Source of the DNA: Rotaria socialis
Lineage: Eukaryota > Rotifera > Eurotatoria > Philodinida > Philodinidae
NCBI GenBank assembly: GCA_905331475.1
Contig: CAJNYU010000010.1
Location: 62,001-126,000 of the forward strand
DNA length: 64,000 nt
Direction: 5' to 3'
Positions within the stretch are counted from its first letter, which is position 1. Each line of letters opens with the position of its first letter. Shown here one piece after another: positions 1 to 11,775 of this stretch. Below the pieces are notes generated by a model. It ran no database searches. It had not been told where the DNA came from and was given only the letters and a program-made list of their open reading frames with translations. The position numbers and the translations under genes are program-made.

Positions 1-1205
1 AGGCCTTTTTTTCCACAAAAAAATCGGAACCCCAGAGACAGATACTTAGTTGGTCGTCGCTTGCGTTAGAATATTATTATTTTCCTTTCAAGTAATTTAT
101 TGTTTTTGTTCTGTTTCTAAAGACATCATTAACGATAAAGTTTTTCTTTTAAACACTAGCAATTACTTACCTCCTCTATAACGTCTTGTCCTGCTCGAAG
201 GCATTCGATCTCAAATTATGACTATATATAAATGTCTGCGAGATAAAGAAAGGCTTTCAAAAGACTAACGTCCATAGTTAATAGATGAATAATGAATCCT
301 TAACACTTACAATTGACATTTTGTTTTTATCGTGTCAGGTTTCAAAAATTCTAATCTGTTGCGTAGATATGTGTTGGAGAAACTATCTAAGGGACTTTTA
401 TTTGTTAGAATTTATCAATTCACAGACTAGCGTATTACTAGATCTATTACTAAATTGCATCAAAATACATAAATAAATGATTCTGTTTGTTTACTGTTTT
501 TCTTTCATTCTATCATCTATCGGATCGTGACACAATGATGTCGACACGCGACCTGCCTAATTTCACATGCATAAATTTCACGAACACACAGAAAAAAGTA
601 CAAGTGAAGATAAATGTGCGAGACAAAATTGCATCGTCTGGTCTTCCAGAGTGAAATTATTTCTTCCGAATGCTATTCGTATTAGAAGATAAACAACCAG
701 GTGAGTTTGAGGCTTATGACACATAGAAGTATGCCTATAACGAGATATAACTTTTTGAAACGAAAAACAATTGCACAAAAGTAAAAAGAAGGTCTAAAAT
801 GCTGTATCTTTGAAATAGCACGCATTTCATATAAAAATAGGACTATTAGAAAGCTAAAAAAAATTAAAAATTTTTAGGTTTATTTCATCTTGATGCAGTA
901 ACCGAATTCTTTGACATATATATTCATAAATTCAAATCGATATTCACTATGAATGTTATGTGGTGCCATCTGTTAAACAGAATAAAAATCAAATATTAAA
1001 AACACCATAAAAGTTAAAACAAGATTCTCGGTAGACTTAATGATTATTTATTAAATTATTTATTTTTGTTCCATTTTGTCTTTATATTGAATTCAAATAC
1101 CAATCATAAGCTAAAGTATATTCCATCCATCTCACTTTTTTTTCTTATTTCATTGGTTTTTGTTTATTTCTAATTTCGGACTTGACAATCTTACTGAAAC
1201 GCAGC
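1..1205. other. noncoding leader region, no gene recognised
   Basis: AT-rich sequence. Short open frames at 285-476 (+) and 578-778 (-) have no recognisable domain and look like chance ORFs. The last few hundred bases presumably include the promoter of the MIC13-like gene that starts at 1206; I could not identify a core promoter element with confidence. Confidence 0.5.
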
Positions 1206-1634
1206 ATGGCATATTTTATTAAGTACGATTGAAATTTCAATTAATTAAAAATAAAAACATTTCCAATCTAATTTTGTTCTTTAGATGGGGAACAAAATTG
1301 GCCATAGTTGGTGGTGCTACGTTACTTGTCGTTAATCATGAGGTGTTTGGTACAAATAAATATACGAAACAAATCATCAATGAAGTCCGTAGATCATTAC
1401 CCGATACAGCTGAAGCTTTCGATCAAATGCCAACAAAGCAAGAGTTTAGTGATGCTCTTGTCAATAATTGGAATTCGGGTATGCCCTGTTGTCTCAATCA
1501 TTCTATGACTTATTTTTCTGAATCCTTCACTACATTCTTTTATAGGCGTTCAAACAACATTTCATTGGCTTGTTGATGCTCCAACACATACATACAAATT
1601 ATTTTCTTCTCTTTCTGACAAAGTTAAAGGCTAA
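1206..1634 (+). CDS. MIC13: MICOS complex subunit MIC13 (QIL1)-like small protein
   Basis: Three exons: 1206-1222, 1285-1478, 1546-1634, both introns GT-AG, giving 99 residues. The start is the ATG at 1206; its 17-nt exon joins in phase to read MAYFIKWGTKLAIVGGA, which restores a basic N-terminus before a hydrophobic, glycine-containing segment (about residues 9-25). MIC13/QIL1 is a roughly 118-residue inner mitochondrial membrane protein that bridges MIC60 and MIC10 subcomplexes at cristae junctions. Family features seen are the GGA-containing membrane segment followed by an acidic E-x-x-G turn, and the late NNWNSG motif matching the DSWNAG block of the human protein, then a small helical tail. 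The single long open frame starting at 1229 is an artefact of reading into both introns. Alternative: another small single-TM mitochondrial protein. The assignment rests on two short motifs and size. Confidence 0.72.
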
Positions 1635-2583
1635 GAAAAAAAACACAAATATGTCTCGATTGTAGTCAACAATAGCTAGTGCGCGTGTGTATGCATTGTT
1701 TTTTTTATGATCTCCAATATATTAAAAAGATAAATCTCTTTCCTTCATTTATTTATTTTTCTTTTTGGGATGAGAATCGTCTATCGCGTCTGCATTTGTT
1801 GATTGTATGTGTATACGGGGCGTAAAATGTTGTTATTGTATACTATATAGTCGGGGCTATGGGGTCGTACGTCGAACACAACAGAACAACAACAACATCG
1901 ATACTATGCTATTCGCTGTGGTAGTTTAGTTTCTTCTCTCCTCTTCATCTTATTTTCTTTTCCTCTCACTCCATCGTGCTATCAAAGCAACAACATCAGC
2001 AGCAGAGCAGCTTCATGGCAACGTTCGAGCAAGAAAGAGCGCCAGTCAAGATAAACAATATTTGTATGCGCGTACGCGAATCTGATTCTTTGTTCTCTTT
2101 TCAAAATTTGATGCATCTGTTGTTTTTTTTCTTTCCATTTTTCTTATATATGTTTGCTTCGCCAAGCAACATGCACATAAGTAACAGGCTTTGACCTCTG
2201 TTTCTCTCGTGTTTCTTCTTTTTTTTTAAGAGAGAAAGGAAAGAAAAAACCGAAGAGGTAAAAAAAACTAAAGAACGGACAAACAAGCAGTCATCATCAA
2301 TCTGAAAGAGAAAGATTAGTCGGAAAACAGCCATCTGTCTGTCTCTTTTTTTATTGAACGTGCATTGAGTTTCTGTGTGTGGGTGTGCATGTGTATGTAT
2401 GTTGTGTATGTGACTCTACAATAGGAAGGAAAAGAAAAATAATAATAGGCTTCAATACGAAGAAAAAAATGTCTCTCGTTCAAACCGAAGCATGGTTGAA
2501 CTCGTCACCGATATTGTTTTTATTTTTTTTTCTAGATTAACATTGGATGAATTTATTTTTCTTCTTTTTCTTCTCAAAATAGA
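1635..2583. other. intergenic region / FoxP 5' region
   Basis: Noncoding, rich in T and TG tracts and poly-A runs. A pyrimidine tract ending in AG at 2580-2582, two bases before the FoxP ATG, is a good splice acceptor, so an upstream untranslated exon or a spliced leader is likely. Short open frames here have no recognisable similarity. Confidence 0.5.
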
Positions 2584-5500
2584 ATGAGAGTTACAACAAA
2601 TCGAACATCAAAACTTCAAACAGCAACACGTACTAAAGCATCAACAACAACAATATTGAATGAGCAAACTGGACATTTACAAAATGGTACAACTATAGTT
2701 TCGCCGACATCATCAAATAATGTATGTTCATATACGTATTTCAATAGATTATTAATTGTTCTTCTTTTTAGGGTTCACTTCGTTTAATTGATTCAGGTGA
2801 TTACTTATCAACAGCGGTTTCTCCACAACAACAACATCAACCTGTAACAACATCGACTATGCTTCAATATTTACAACCATCCTCTAATGCAATACAAAAT
2901 ATGCTCATTCAACAGATATTAACAAGTCCCGAACAGGTATATTGATCATATGATGCAACAGGTCAACTTGTGTACGATATACGCGTTAACCATCTTTCCC
3001 TTTTTATTATTATCAGGTAGGCATATGTCGAGGAAGCCTACTATATGTTTTTTTTTCGTACACATGCAATGAACATTAAAGTTTGATTTCTCATTTTTCT
3101 CTCGCTCTCCCTCCCTGAATGACTATTTCTTTGACGGGTCGTTTCGACGAACGACAAATATCGAGCGGGCCGCTGGATTGTAGTGTTCGCTTGTGAGGAC
3201 GGCCAAAAAACAACACGTCACATATACACGTATAGTATACGGAATAAGAACGACACAGAGGACAGGAGGAAAGAAAATTAATAACAGAGTAAAAAAAACT
3301 AAGCGAGAAAGGAGAAAGAAAAAAAAAAGAAACATAACCAACCAAAAAAAAAAAAGTCAACAACAACAGCACCATCTTGTATGAGTGTGTTCGTTTATGC
3401 TACGGGATTTTTCAGTAAGGATAGAATTTTTGAATGTTGTTCTTACGATAATATTATCTGATTTTAATTAAATTGATTAGGTATTTTCATTTCGATATGA
3501 TCATTTTTTCTTCTTCTATTTCATTCATAATTAACAGCAAAAGATTGATTTTATCATTTGAACTATTGTCAGGTGGATAGTTTAGAAGAGAGAGAGAGAG
3601 AGAGAGAGAGGGAAAGTGTGAACTTGAAACTTTCAATACGATAAACTTCATTACATTACTAACTAAAATATTCTCAACGTATTCGAAATAGTTTCGAACA
3701 ACCAATTATCATTTGAATACGAATTTTCTATCATATACCCATTTGTTCACATATTCATTGAAGTATGTCTTTATTGAATACGATTAATGGCATCTGTGAC
3801 AACTGTAATATAGAAAAAAGAAATAGTATTGAAAGAAAAGTTCGATCGCGCACATCTTGAAAAGATCTATCGCATGTACTAATTCGCTTTCCTTTTCTTC
3901 CTCGTGTTTAGCAACGACTTCTTGTGGAAAAAATTAATCAACAACTAAGTGAACAAATTCAACTCAACCTTGTCCCACCTACAACTACATCCCAACCAAC
4001 AACGAATTCAGACATTATTAAACAAATTCAAGTAAGATTCAATAAGAAAAATTCGTTTAGTTTTTATTGTTTTATTCATAGAATCAACTTGCTAATCAAC
4101 AATTGCTTCTTCAACAAGTTTCATCAAAGCAACAACAACAGCAACAAATTCCAAGCCTATTTAGCATTACAAATTCTAATAATACTAATCAACCAACAAC
4201 GGCTACTGTTCAATATTTAACAACTACACCCAATAATTCTTCTACTAGCGGTAAGACAGACACTTTCTCTCTGTTTTCTATTTTATTCCCATTGAAACTA
4301 ATTCGCTGTATAAACAAAAACTCATATATGTAAGTTTATACAGACTCATCGATGATATCAATAGCTACACGTCCTTATCATCAACAACAACAACTACCAA
4401 CTACTATAAACATAACCGATTTGTTGACCACCGGACGAACTACGAGCACTGGTTCGTCATACCAAAAAATAAAATCCGCATAAAAAAAGCATTTAATTGA
4501 ATGATTCCCTACTTAATTTTCTGCTTGTTTGCGTCTATTTTTATTCCTATGCTTTTATCTGCACGTTTGTGTACTTAATTTATTCTTTAACAATTTACCT
4601 GTAGCGAACAAAAAAAGAAAATTTCTTTTTTTCCATTTTATAGGTGTAAATATAATCGGAAATAATAATAATAATAATAATAATAATAGTGAAGCACGAA
4701 TTACTATGCCAACAACAACGGCTATCAATCGTTCATCAACTACTATAACCAATCAACAGCAAGATTTAATAAATCCTTTATATCAACGAAATTATTGTCG
4801 TTGGCCAAGTTGTGATACTTTATGTTTATCGTTAGCCGATTTCAATCGACATGTTAATGATGAACATTCACTTGATGATCGTTCTGTTGCTCAAGCACGT
4901 GTACAGCAACATGTCGTACAACAACTTGAATCATTGTTAGCACGTGAACGTGAAATTCTTCAAGCTATGATGAAACATTTACATGGCGGATCAATAACTA
5001 CAAATGGAGCAACATCATCGAATTCAAATGCAGCAACAGCTCATATTATTAATCAGCCAGCTACACGTGCATTAACAACATCGACACCATATCATCATGG
5101 ATTAACAGCAAATGCGCGTACAGCCCAATTAGCATCTTTATCGTCGCCAGCATCATCATCATCTTCTATTAATAATACATCTTCATCGGCAGCACTTCAT
5201 CATTTACCTATGGTGAAATTAGAGAATGCTTTTCTCACATCAACAGGTGCGGTTACAACAACAAATTCAAGTGATGCATATAATCGTATAACTCCACATG
5301 ATCTTTCATCGGCATCCGGTGCAACAACATCAGCAATATTGCGTGCTAGCGCATCGAGCTCACCGCCGCCTGTTCATACAGTTGAAGAAGAAGTCGGTGA
5401 TGATACACAAGATGACGATGATGATGACGATAATATGGATGATATGAATGGAGATATATCAGTACAGACTGGTCCAAATGGTAGTATTTTGCCGATTATC

Positions 5501-6775
5501 AATATGGAGAAACATCGTCTTAGTAGAAAAACAAAGGCAATGCTAGCATTAGGTGGTAAAAAAGCTGGCAAAGGAAAAGGTATTTGATTTATTGGCGAAG
5601 AAAAGTTTTTGCAAAACTAAGACTTAAATTATTTTTTTAGAATTAAAAAATCGTGAATACTATATGACACATGATGTTCGTCCACCGTTTACGTATGCAA
5701 CATTAATTCGACAAGTAAATGAAATTAGAAAAAAAAACAACAACATCCAATTGTATTTAAAAAAACGTTTTTTCTTCTATTATAGGCTATTATTGAATCA
5801 CCAGATAATCAATTGACATTAAATGAAGTATATAAATGGTTTGAAGGACAATTTCTTTATTTTCGAAAAAATGCACAAACCTGGAAGGTTTGTTTCAACG
5901 ATGAATTTCTATTATGATAGTTTTTGTATTTATTTTCAGAATGCTGTTCGGCATAATCTTTCATTGCATAAATGTTTTATGCGCGTCGAAAATATCAAAG
6001 GTGCTGTATGGACGGTCGATGAAAATGAATTCTGTAAAAGACGTTTAACACGTACCGCAGAAAAAGGCCACAGTCATAATGAATCATCTTCATCCTATGG
6101 GTATGTATGAAATAGGTTGTTTTCTTGAAATTATTGTTTTATTTTTATAAATATTTTCAGACATAATACATCTACTCGTTTATCTACTGGTGATGATCAG
6201 GCACTTTATTCTTATCCATTTGGTATGGAAGATGATTATAAAGATTTTAAAGTAAAATTAATAGAAACAAAATTTTATTGATATTTTATGTTTTTGTTTT
6301 TTTGAAATCTTATATAGGGTTTATTAAATACTCATGAATTAGCATTGAGTGGTGCTCATTCACATGGGGGAAATGGTGATGATGATGACGATGATGATGA
6401 TGATGATGGCGATAATTCTGCTAGTATTAATGAAAATGGTGGCGACCATCATGATCAATCTACTGATATGAATCATAGTCAATATGATCAAACTGATGAT
6501 GATGATGGACAAAATGATATGAGGTATTTAGATTTTTATTTTGTTCTAGTTTTAATAGAGAATAAATCGAATATATTTAGAAATCTACTAGTAAAAGAGA
6601 TAAAGAAAAATCGAAAAAATGGTTAGTTCTTCATAGTTTTGTTTTTGCTCACGAGGGAAAAGGCACCAATTAATAAATACACATGAACGTTTTTTTGCTA
6701 ATTCATATTTTGCTAATTTTCTTTTCTTTTCTTTCTAGTTTAGCACATGGTGACGATGAACAAGTTGATGAATAA
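2584..6775 (+). CDS. FoxP: FoxP subfamily forkhead transcription factor
   Basis: Twelve exons: 2584-2721, 2772-2936, 3912-4031, 4082-4250, 4344-4451, 4644-5579, 5641-5714, 5786-5887, 5940-6100, 6161-6251, 6318-6523, 6739-6775 (768 residues). Order of domains: N-terminal Gln/Thr-rich region; C2H2 zinc finger near residues 283-310 (C285, with NRHVNDEH); leucine zipper (about 311-350) with VVQQLE and LQAMMKHLH as in vertebrate FOXP; Ser/Asn-rich linker with an acidic run; forkhead domain about 558-645, containing [27 protein letters not shown] and GAVWTVDE; His/Asp-rich acidic tail. FoxP proteins dimerise through the zipper and bind forkhead DNA sites in the nucleus; [12 protein letters not shown] is the recognition helix. 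The forkhead domain is split over exons 7-9. The exon 5 donor (4452) is a weak GT, but phase is kept. The coding start directly follows a splice acceptor, so an extra N-terminal exon is possible. Confidence 0.93.
2937..3911 (+). other. long second intron of FoxP, with (AG)n tract
   Basis: About 975 bp between coding exons 2 and 3, much longer than the typical 50-70 bp introns of this locus. It contains an (AG)n microsatellite at about 3587-3611 and poly-A/T tracts, but no conserved exon that I can recognise. Its length makes it the best place in this gene for intronic regulatory sequence. Confidence 0.6.
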
Positions 6776-9573
6776 AAATGTTCTCGTTGTGCAATATATG
6801 ATATATATATATACATATATAAATAAATGTTGTTGTTGTTGTTGTTGCTGTTTTCATTTTCTTTCCTTTCCGACAGACAATGTCAGATAATCGATTATTT
6901 CTCTTTGTTCGACACACGCACATGCATAACAGTAGCACCAAATTTTTTTCACTTGCTTTTTCGTGTTGCCTTAGTTTCTATATACAATGTATATAATTTG
7001 TTTTCTTCTTTTGTGGTTAGCTATAAAAAAAGGTTGGCTTTTAAAAAAAGTTCGTATTATTATTATTATTATTATTATTATCAAAGAAACGAAAAAAATG
7101 TGTTTTTTTGCTCCTGTATTCATATTCAAATGGACATAGTGCTCTGTTATTTGTTTTTTTTTCAAAAATTGTGTGCCTATCGATGATTCTTGGTAATGTT
7201 TAACCTTCCCTTTCTACATCATTGTCTGTAGTATGTGTGTGTGTGTGAATGTATTTATTGTTGTCTTTATTTCGCTATCGTGTTTTGTCATATTGTTTGT
7301 ATATAGATCTTTGTGTTTGTTGCTAACTATTTTCTTTTCTTCCGTCTTTATGATTCGCATCTTTTTGCTTTTTTTTGCCTTCATCAGTTTTACTTATATT
7401 GTGTTGTGTTTGTTTTCTTTTTTTCTCTTCTTCTTCTCTTGTTCTATGATGTATAAAAACACGATGGGTTAAAATAGTGATGATTATGTATTGAGAAAAG
7501 AAAACAAAGACATATTCAGATGTGTTTTACTATAGAATATTGAATTGTTAATTATTATTTGAAACAAAGAGAGCAAGAACAAAAATGATATTTGTGATGT
7601 ACATTCTTTATAGACTGTATTTATGGTGGATTCTTAAATTATTTGACTAGACTTTCTTTCGTTGTCGTGCACATGAAAAGCTGTTTCGGTTTTCGAATTG
7701 CTTCGCATTGAAAAACTAACCATCAGTTTCATTTGCCTGTAAATCAAAGATCTTGAACTGATAGAATGATTCTGATGGTGATATTCGGCGTTTTGAATAA
7801 GGCGAGATTTCGAGAACATCAAAAATCTTCGAATCATAACAATAAAAGCAAATAAATTAATGTGAAAAAGAAAAAAAAAATTTTTGATTTTATAAGGGCT
7901 GCTGTTTATTATGGTTTCAATGTGATAAAAAAAAGAAAGTAAACCTTGATGATTAAAGGGCATAGAAAACAAATCGTTCGAAACTTGATTGATGGCATCG
8001 TTTCATTACGACAAAAGAAGTCTGCGCACTAATAAATTTAAAAAATGACGACCTTAATATAATTTATAAATTCACAGGCACACCTGCTGAAAAACAGCGG
8101 TAAAAAAGATAGATAAAATTTCTCGTCGCTTCGATGTAATCTAGTTCTCTCACGGTACTTATAACGATGAGTATATTGAAATGAGACTACTGTCGAAGAT
8201 ACCTTAACGCTGACAATGTTTCTTTTAGTGCTTGCTGGTTAAAGACGAAATTTATCTTTTCTATTTATCAACAAGCGTGCACGTTCGATGTTATAAATTA
8301 TATCTATTAATTTTACTATTGTTTAGTAGGAATTCGCCAGTCCGTACAGTTCTTATTTTACAGTTTACCTGGATAACGATGCCGTTTTAGGTGTGGGTAA
8401 ATATGATACTATTACAGTGGAGATCTTCTATAATGAGGGGAGTTACTACATTTTACTAGAACATAAATAATGTGAAATGAATACCAATGGAATTTGCTGA
8501 TCAAAGGTATTCTGACCTTCGACTTAGGTGTCCATTTATATTTGAACTCGAATCAGGCAAATCATGATTTAGAGCTCGGTTGAATTCAATTGTTAAATTA
8601 TACGTACATGCAAAAATAAACTACTTGAATATTTTTTGTCCGATATACGTGCTTACGGGTAATTGACGATAAAATAATACTTAAAATTCTTTTCACAAAG
8701 AATTTAATGTATGCATGTTTGCTTTACTTTCATATTTGAATGGATTGTAAATAAATTTATTTACTTGAAGTCGTCTCAGCTACATTAATTACTACCATGT
8801 AACGATAAAATCTTATTTTCTTTTATCTTACGTATATATGGTATGATCTTCTTTCGATAACTCGTCTGTTCTATGTATGGTGCGACTATCTTCATTAACA
8901 CTATATCATTTACATGGCGTGGTTACTTGCGAATACAACATCAGCATATATATTCTCAATTTTTTTGTTGTTCTTTCAATTTTCACCTTTACTTACGTTC
9001 TCATTCTTTTAATCTGCGAATTTCAAGCTCTGATTTTTTTGTCCAATCAGTTATAACATTTCGATATGAATACATCGAAATATTGCTATTTTCAGTTATA
9101 AACAATTTCATTATAACAAATTATGTACTGATTTCATGTGAACTCACGAGTGAGCCTAGTTGTGTACTTTATTATTATTAATCGCTTATTTAGTTATACA
9201 AGTAAATACGATATGTTTTTTTTTTGTCTCAATAGTTTACATCGGTTTGTTTATATTTTACATTTAAATACACGTGTTTTACCTGATGAATTGAAAGAAC
9301 ACTCAACAAATCGCTTATAAAAATGACGTCAATAGAGAAAAAATAGATGTAATCATCAAGTTGATTCAATTCATTTTAGCTTCCTATTAGTAAGAAAAGT
9401 AGTGAATCATTCTTGCGTTCGTATTACTCCTTGAAATAGAGGATTTGTCTATTTTTGTAACGAAAATAGGTATTTTTCATGTTCTATCAATGATTGTAGA
9501 ATAGCAAAGTACGATTATTTCAGCGCAGTCATCTATCATACTTTCTTCAATTACAATAAAAAAAAGAAACGCA
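6776..9573. other. FoxP 3' UTR and intergenic region
   Basis: Starts with the FoxP 3' UTR: an AT dinucleotide stretch, an AATAAA-type signal near 6820, then (GTT)n, and an (ATT)n run at about 7055-7081. The rest is AT-rich noncoding DNA. Open frames at 6827-7186, 7634-7972, 8873-9181 and 9138-9320 are of biased Phe/Tyr/Ile composition with no recognised motif. I see no transposon ends or RNA gene here. Confidence 0.5.
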
Positions 9574-11432
9574 ATGAATGGAAATTGTTATTTACATCGG
9601 CCATCATCAATTGGCATTCTTGCTTGTGAACTTTATATACCATCGATTTATGTTGATCAATCATCTTTAGAAGCGTATGATAATGTTTCAAAAGGCAAAT
9701 ATACAATCGGTTTAGGACAAAAACGTATGGCATTATGTTCTGACCATGAAGATATATGTTCATTATGTTTAACTGTTCTATCGCGTTTACTTGATGAAAC
9801 TGGTGTTAATCCACAAGAAATAGGTCGTTTAGATGTTGGAACAGAAACATTAGTTGATAAAGCTAAATCTATTAAGACTGTTCTTATGCAATTATTTGTT
9901 GAACATGGAAATACAGCTGTCGAAGGTGTTGATAATATGAATGCATGTTACGGTGGAACAGCAGCAATATTTAATGCTATTCATTGGATTGAATCAAGTT
10001 TTTGGGATGGAAGATATGTAAATAAAAAGAAATATTGAGTCTCTCTGTTTTCTTCTATCGAAGAATTCTTTTTCCTATTAGGCAATTGTCGTTATGGGTG
10101 ATATAGCTGTTTATGCAAAAGGCAATGCTCGTCCAACTGGCGGTGCTGGTGCCTGTGCTCTCCTTATTGGTCCTAATGCTCCACTTGTTTTTGAACCTGG
10201 TATAAATATTTCGTTGAATATGTTCAAGAATAAAGTGGTTTTTTTTGTTAATCTAGGTTGTCGTTCAACACATATGACCAATGTTTATGATTTCTATAAA
10301 CCTAATTTAAGCTCACCGTATCCTGTTGTTGATGGCCATTTGAGTGTTCAATGTTATACATCCGCACTGGATACATGTTATACACAATATTGTACAAAAG
10401 CACGAACGCATATCGAATCTCACTCCGGTACAGTATCAACAGATGAAATAAATTTATCAACCTTTATTGGCATTGTTTTTCATACACCTTATGTAAAACT
10501 CACACAAAAATCTTTAGCAAGATTATATTTAAATGATATTGTTCGTAATTGTTCATATTTGCCAAGTAATGTAATTGAGAAATATCAGTAAGATTTACAT
10601 GTAATTATTCACCAAAGTAACACTCATTTTTTGTTTTTATTTGACATAGATATCTAGGTATGTGTGCAGGATCCGATGATAAAGACCTTGAACGTGAACT
10701 TATTCAATTAAGTCAGGAATTATATGAACAAAAAACATTGCCTGGACTTTATTTTTCACAAAATATGGGAAATATGTATACACCATCTGTTTACTATAGC
10801 TTATTTTCATTTCTGAGCAGGTTTGATTTCATTTATCCATAGTTGATATTGTCGTCAAAACGAAAAAACTAAACATATTTTAGTAAACCCGATGCAGAGC
10901 AATTATATGGTCAACGTATTCTTTTGTTTTCATATGGTTCCGGTTTAGCGTCATCTATGTACAGTCTTGTTTGTCGGAAAGTACAGGAATCTCGTTTTAC
11001 ACTTACACAACTACAAAAAAGTATAAGACGAGCGCGACATATACTTGATCATGAAAGAACAGAATTAGCACCCGATTTAATTGATAAATTATTAACAGAA
11101 CGAGAGAAAAATGATCATAAAGGTAAATAGCTGTTATTTTACAGAGTGAATATGAGATAACCCGAAGTTTTTAAATATCTTTTAGTGCCTTTCGTACCAT
11201 CACAACCCATTGAAATATTAAAATTGGGTGATATATATTTAAAATCTATTGATAAAAATTATCGACGTTTTTATGAAAAATTTCATGCTGATGATACTTC
11301 TATGAATAAAAATAAAGATATCCAACAACTTTATGTAAGTTATAATTATTGTTGTTATTGATTTCGATTTCGTGACTTTTTAAATTTTAGACTCAATATT
11401 TTCATGATCATCAAATGAATGGTTCTACATAA
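9574..11432 (+). CDS. HMGCS1: hydroxymethylglutaryl-CoA synthase, cytosolic type
   Basis: Seven exons: 9574-10017, 10082-10199, 10257-10587, 10650-10820, 10884-11122, 11186-11334, 11391-11432 (497 residues; animal cytosolic enzymes are about 520). It condenses acetyl-CoA with acetoacetyl-CoA to HMG-CoA, the committed supply step of the mevalonate pathway. Motifs seen: GKYTIGLGQ near the N-terminus, [10 protein letters not shown], the catalytic cysteine in NACYGGTA (C125), [25 protein letters not shown], and the late [13 protein letters not shown] block. No mitochondrial targeting extension precedes the conserved N-terminus, so a cytosolic location is inferred. The intron at 10200-10256 is 57 nt and open in frame, so it can be misread as coding; removing it restores the conserved G-x-R-x-THM junction. 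The C-terminal tail is shorter than in vertebrates. Confidence 0.95.
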
Positions 11433-11775
11433 TAATAGAGAGATACTCTATGGTACAATTCTTCGATGGTAGTTTTTTCTCCTTGTAACTAACAAAATTG
11501 TTATTTTAATGTGTAGTAATGTTTTTTTTATTTAAATGCTAATTTTCGTACATGACTTTTTGTTTTTATTTGCTACTTGTATTTTTATCGATTTAAAAGG
11601 AAATAATATTTGTATCTATCGTATGTATCTTACGATGCTCGAGCGGGAACACTGTCATTCGAAGGGCGATGTACTTAAGCTGTGTAATGTTTTCTTAGAT
11701 GAAGCATGCTTTCTAAGTAAACAAAAGTAAAATTGATAGAAAAAAATGTAGTCATGAAGTCAAAATCATTAAATT
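11433..11775. other. convergent 3' region between HMGCS and alr
   Basis: Short spacer between two convergently transcribed genes, presumably holding both 3' UTRs. The open frame at 11536-11730 (+) shows no recognisable domain. No terminator-like structure would be expected in this eukaryotic setting. Confidence 0.5.

Noticed and set aside
1229-1576. 115-codon frame as the real MIC13-like coding sequence
   Set aside because: Its first 18 codons are intron 1 and its end runs into intron 2; the spliced model fits the family better.
7634-7972. 112-codon minus-strand frame
   Set aside because: No domain, biased composition, no splice context; most likely chance in AT-rich DNA.
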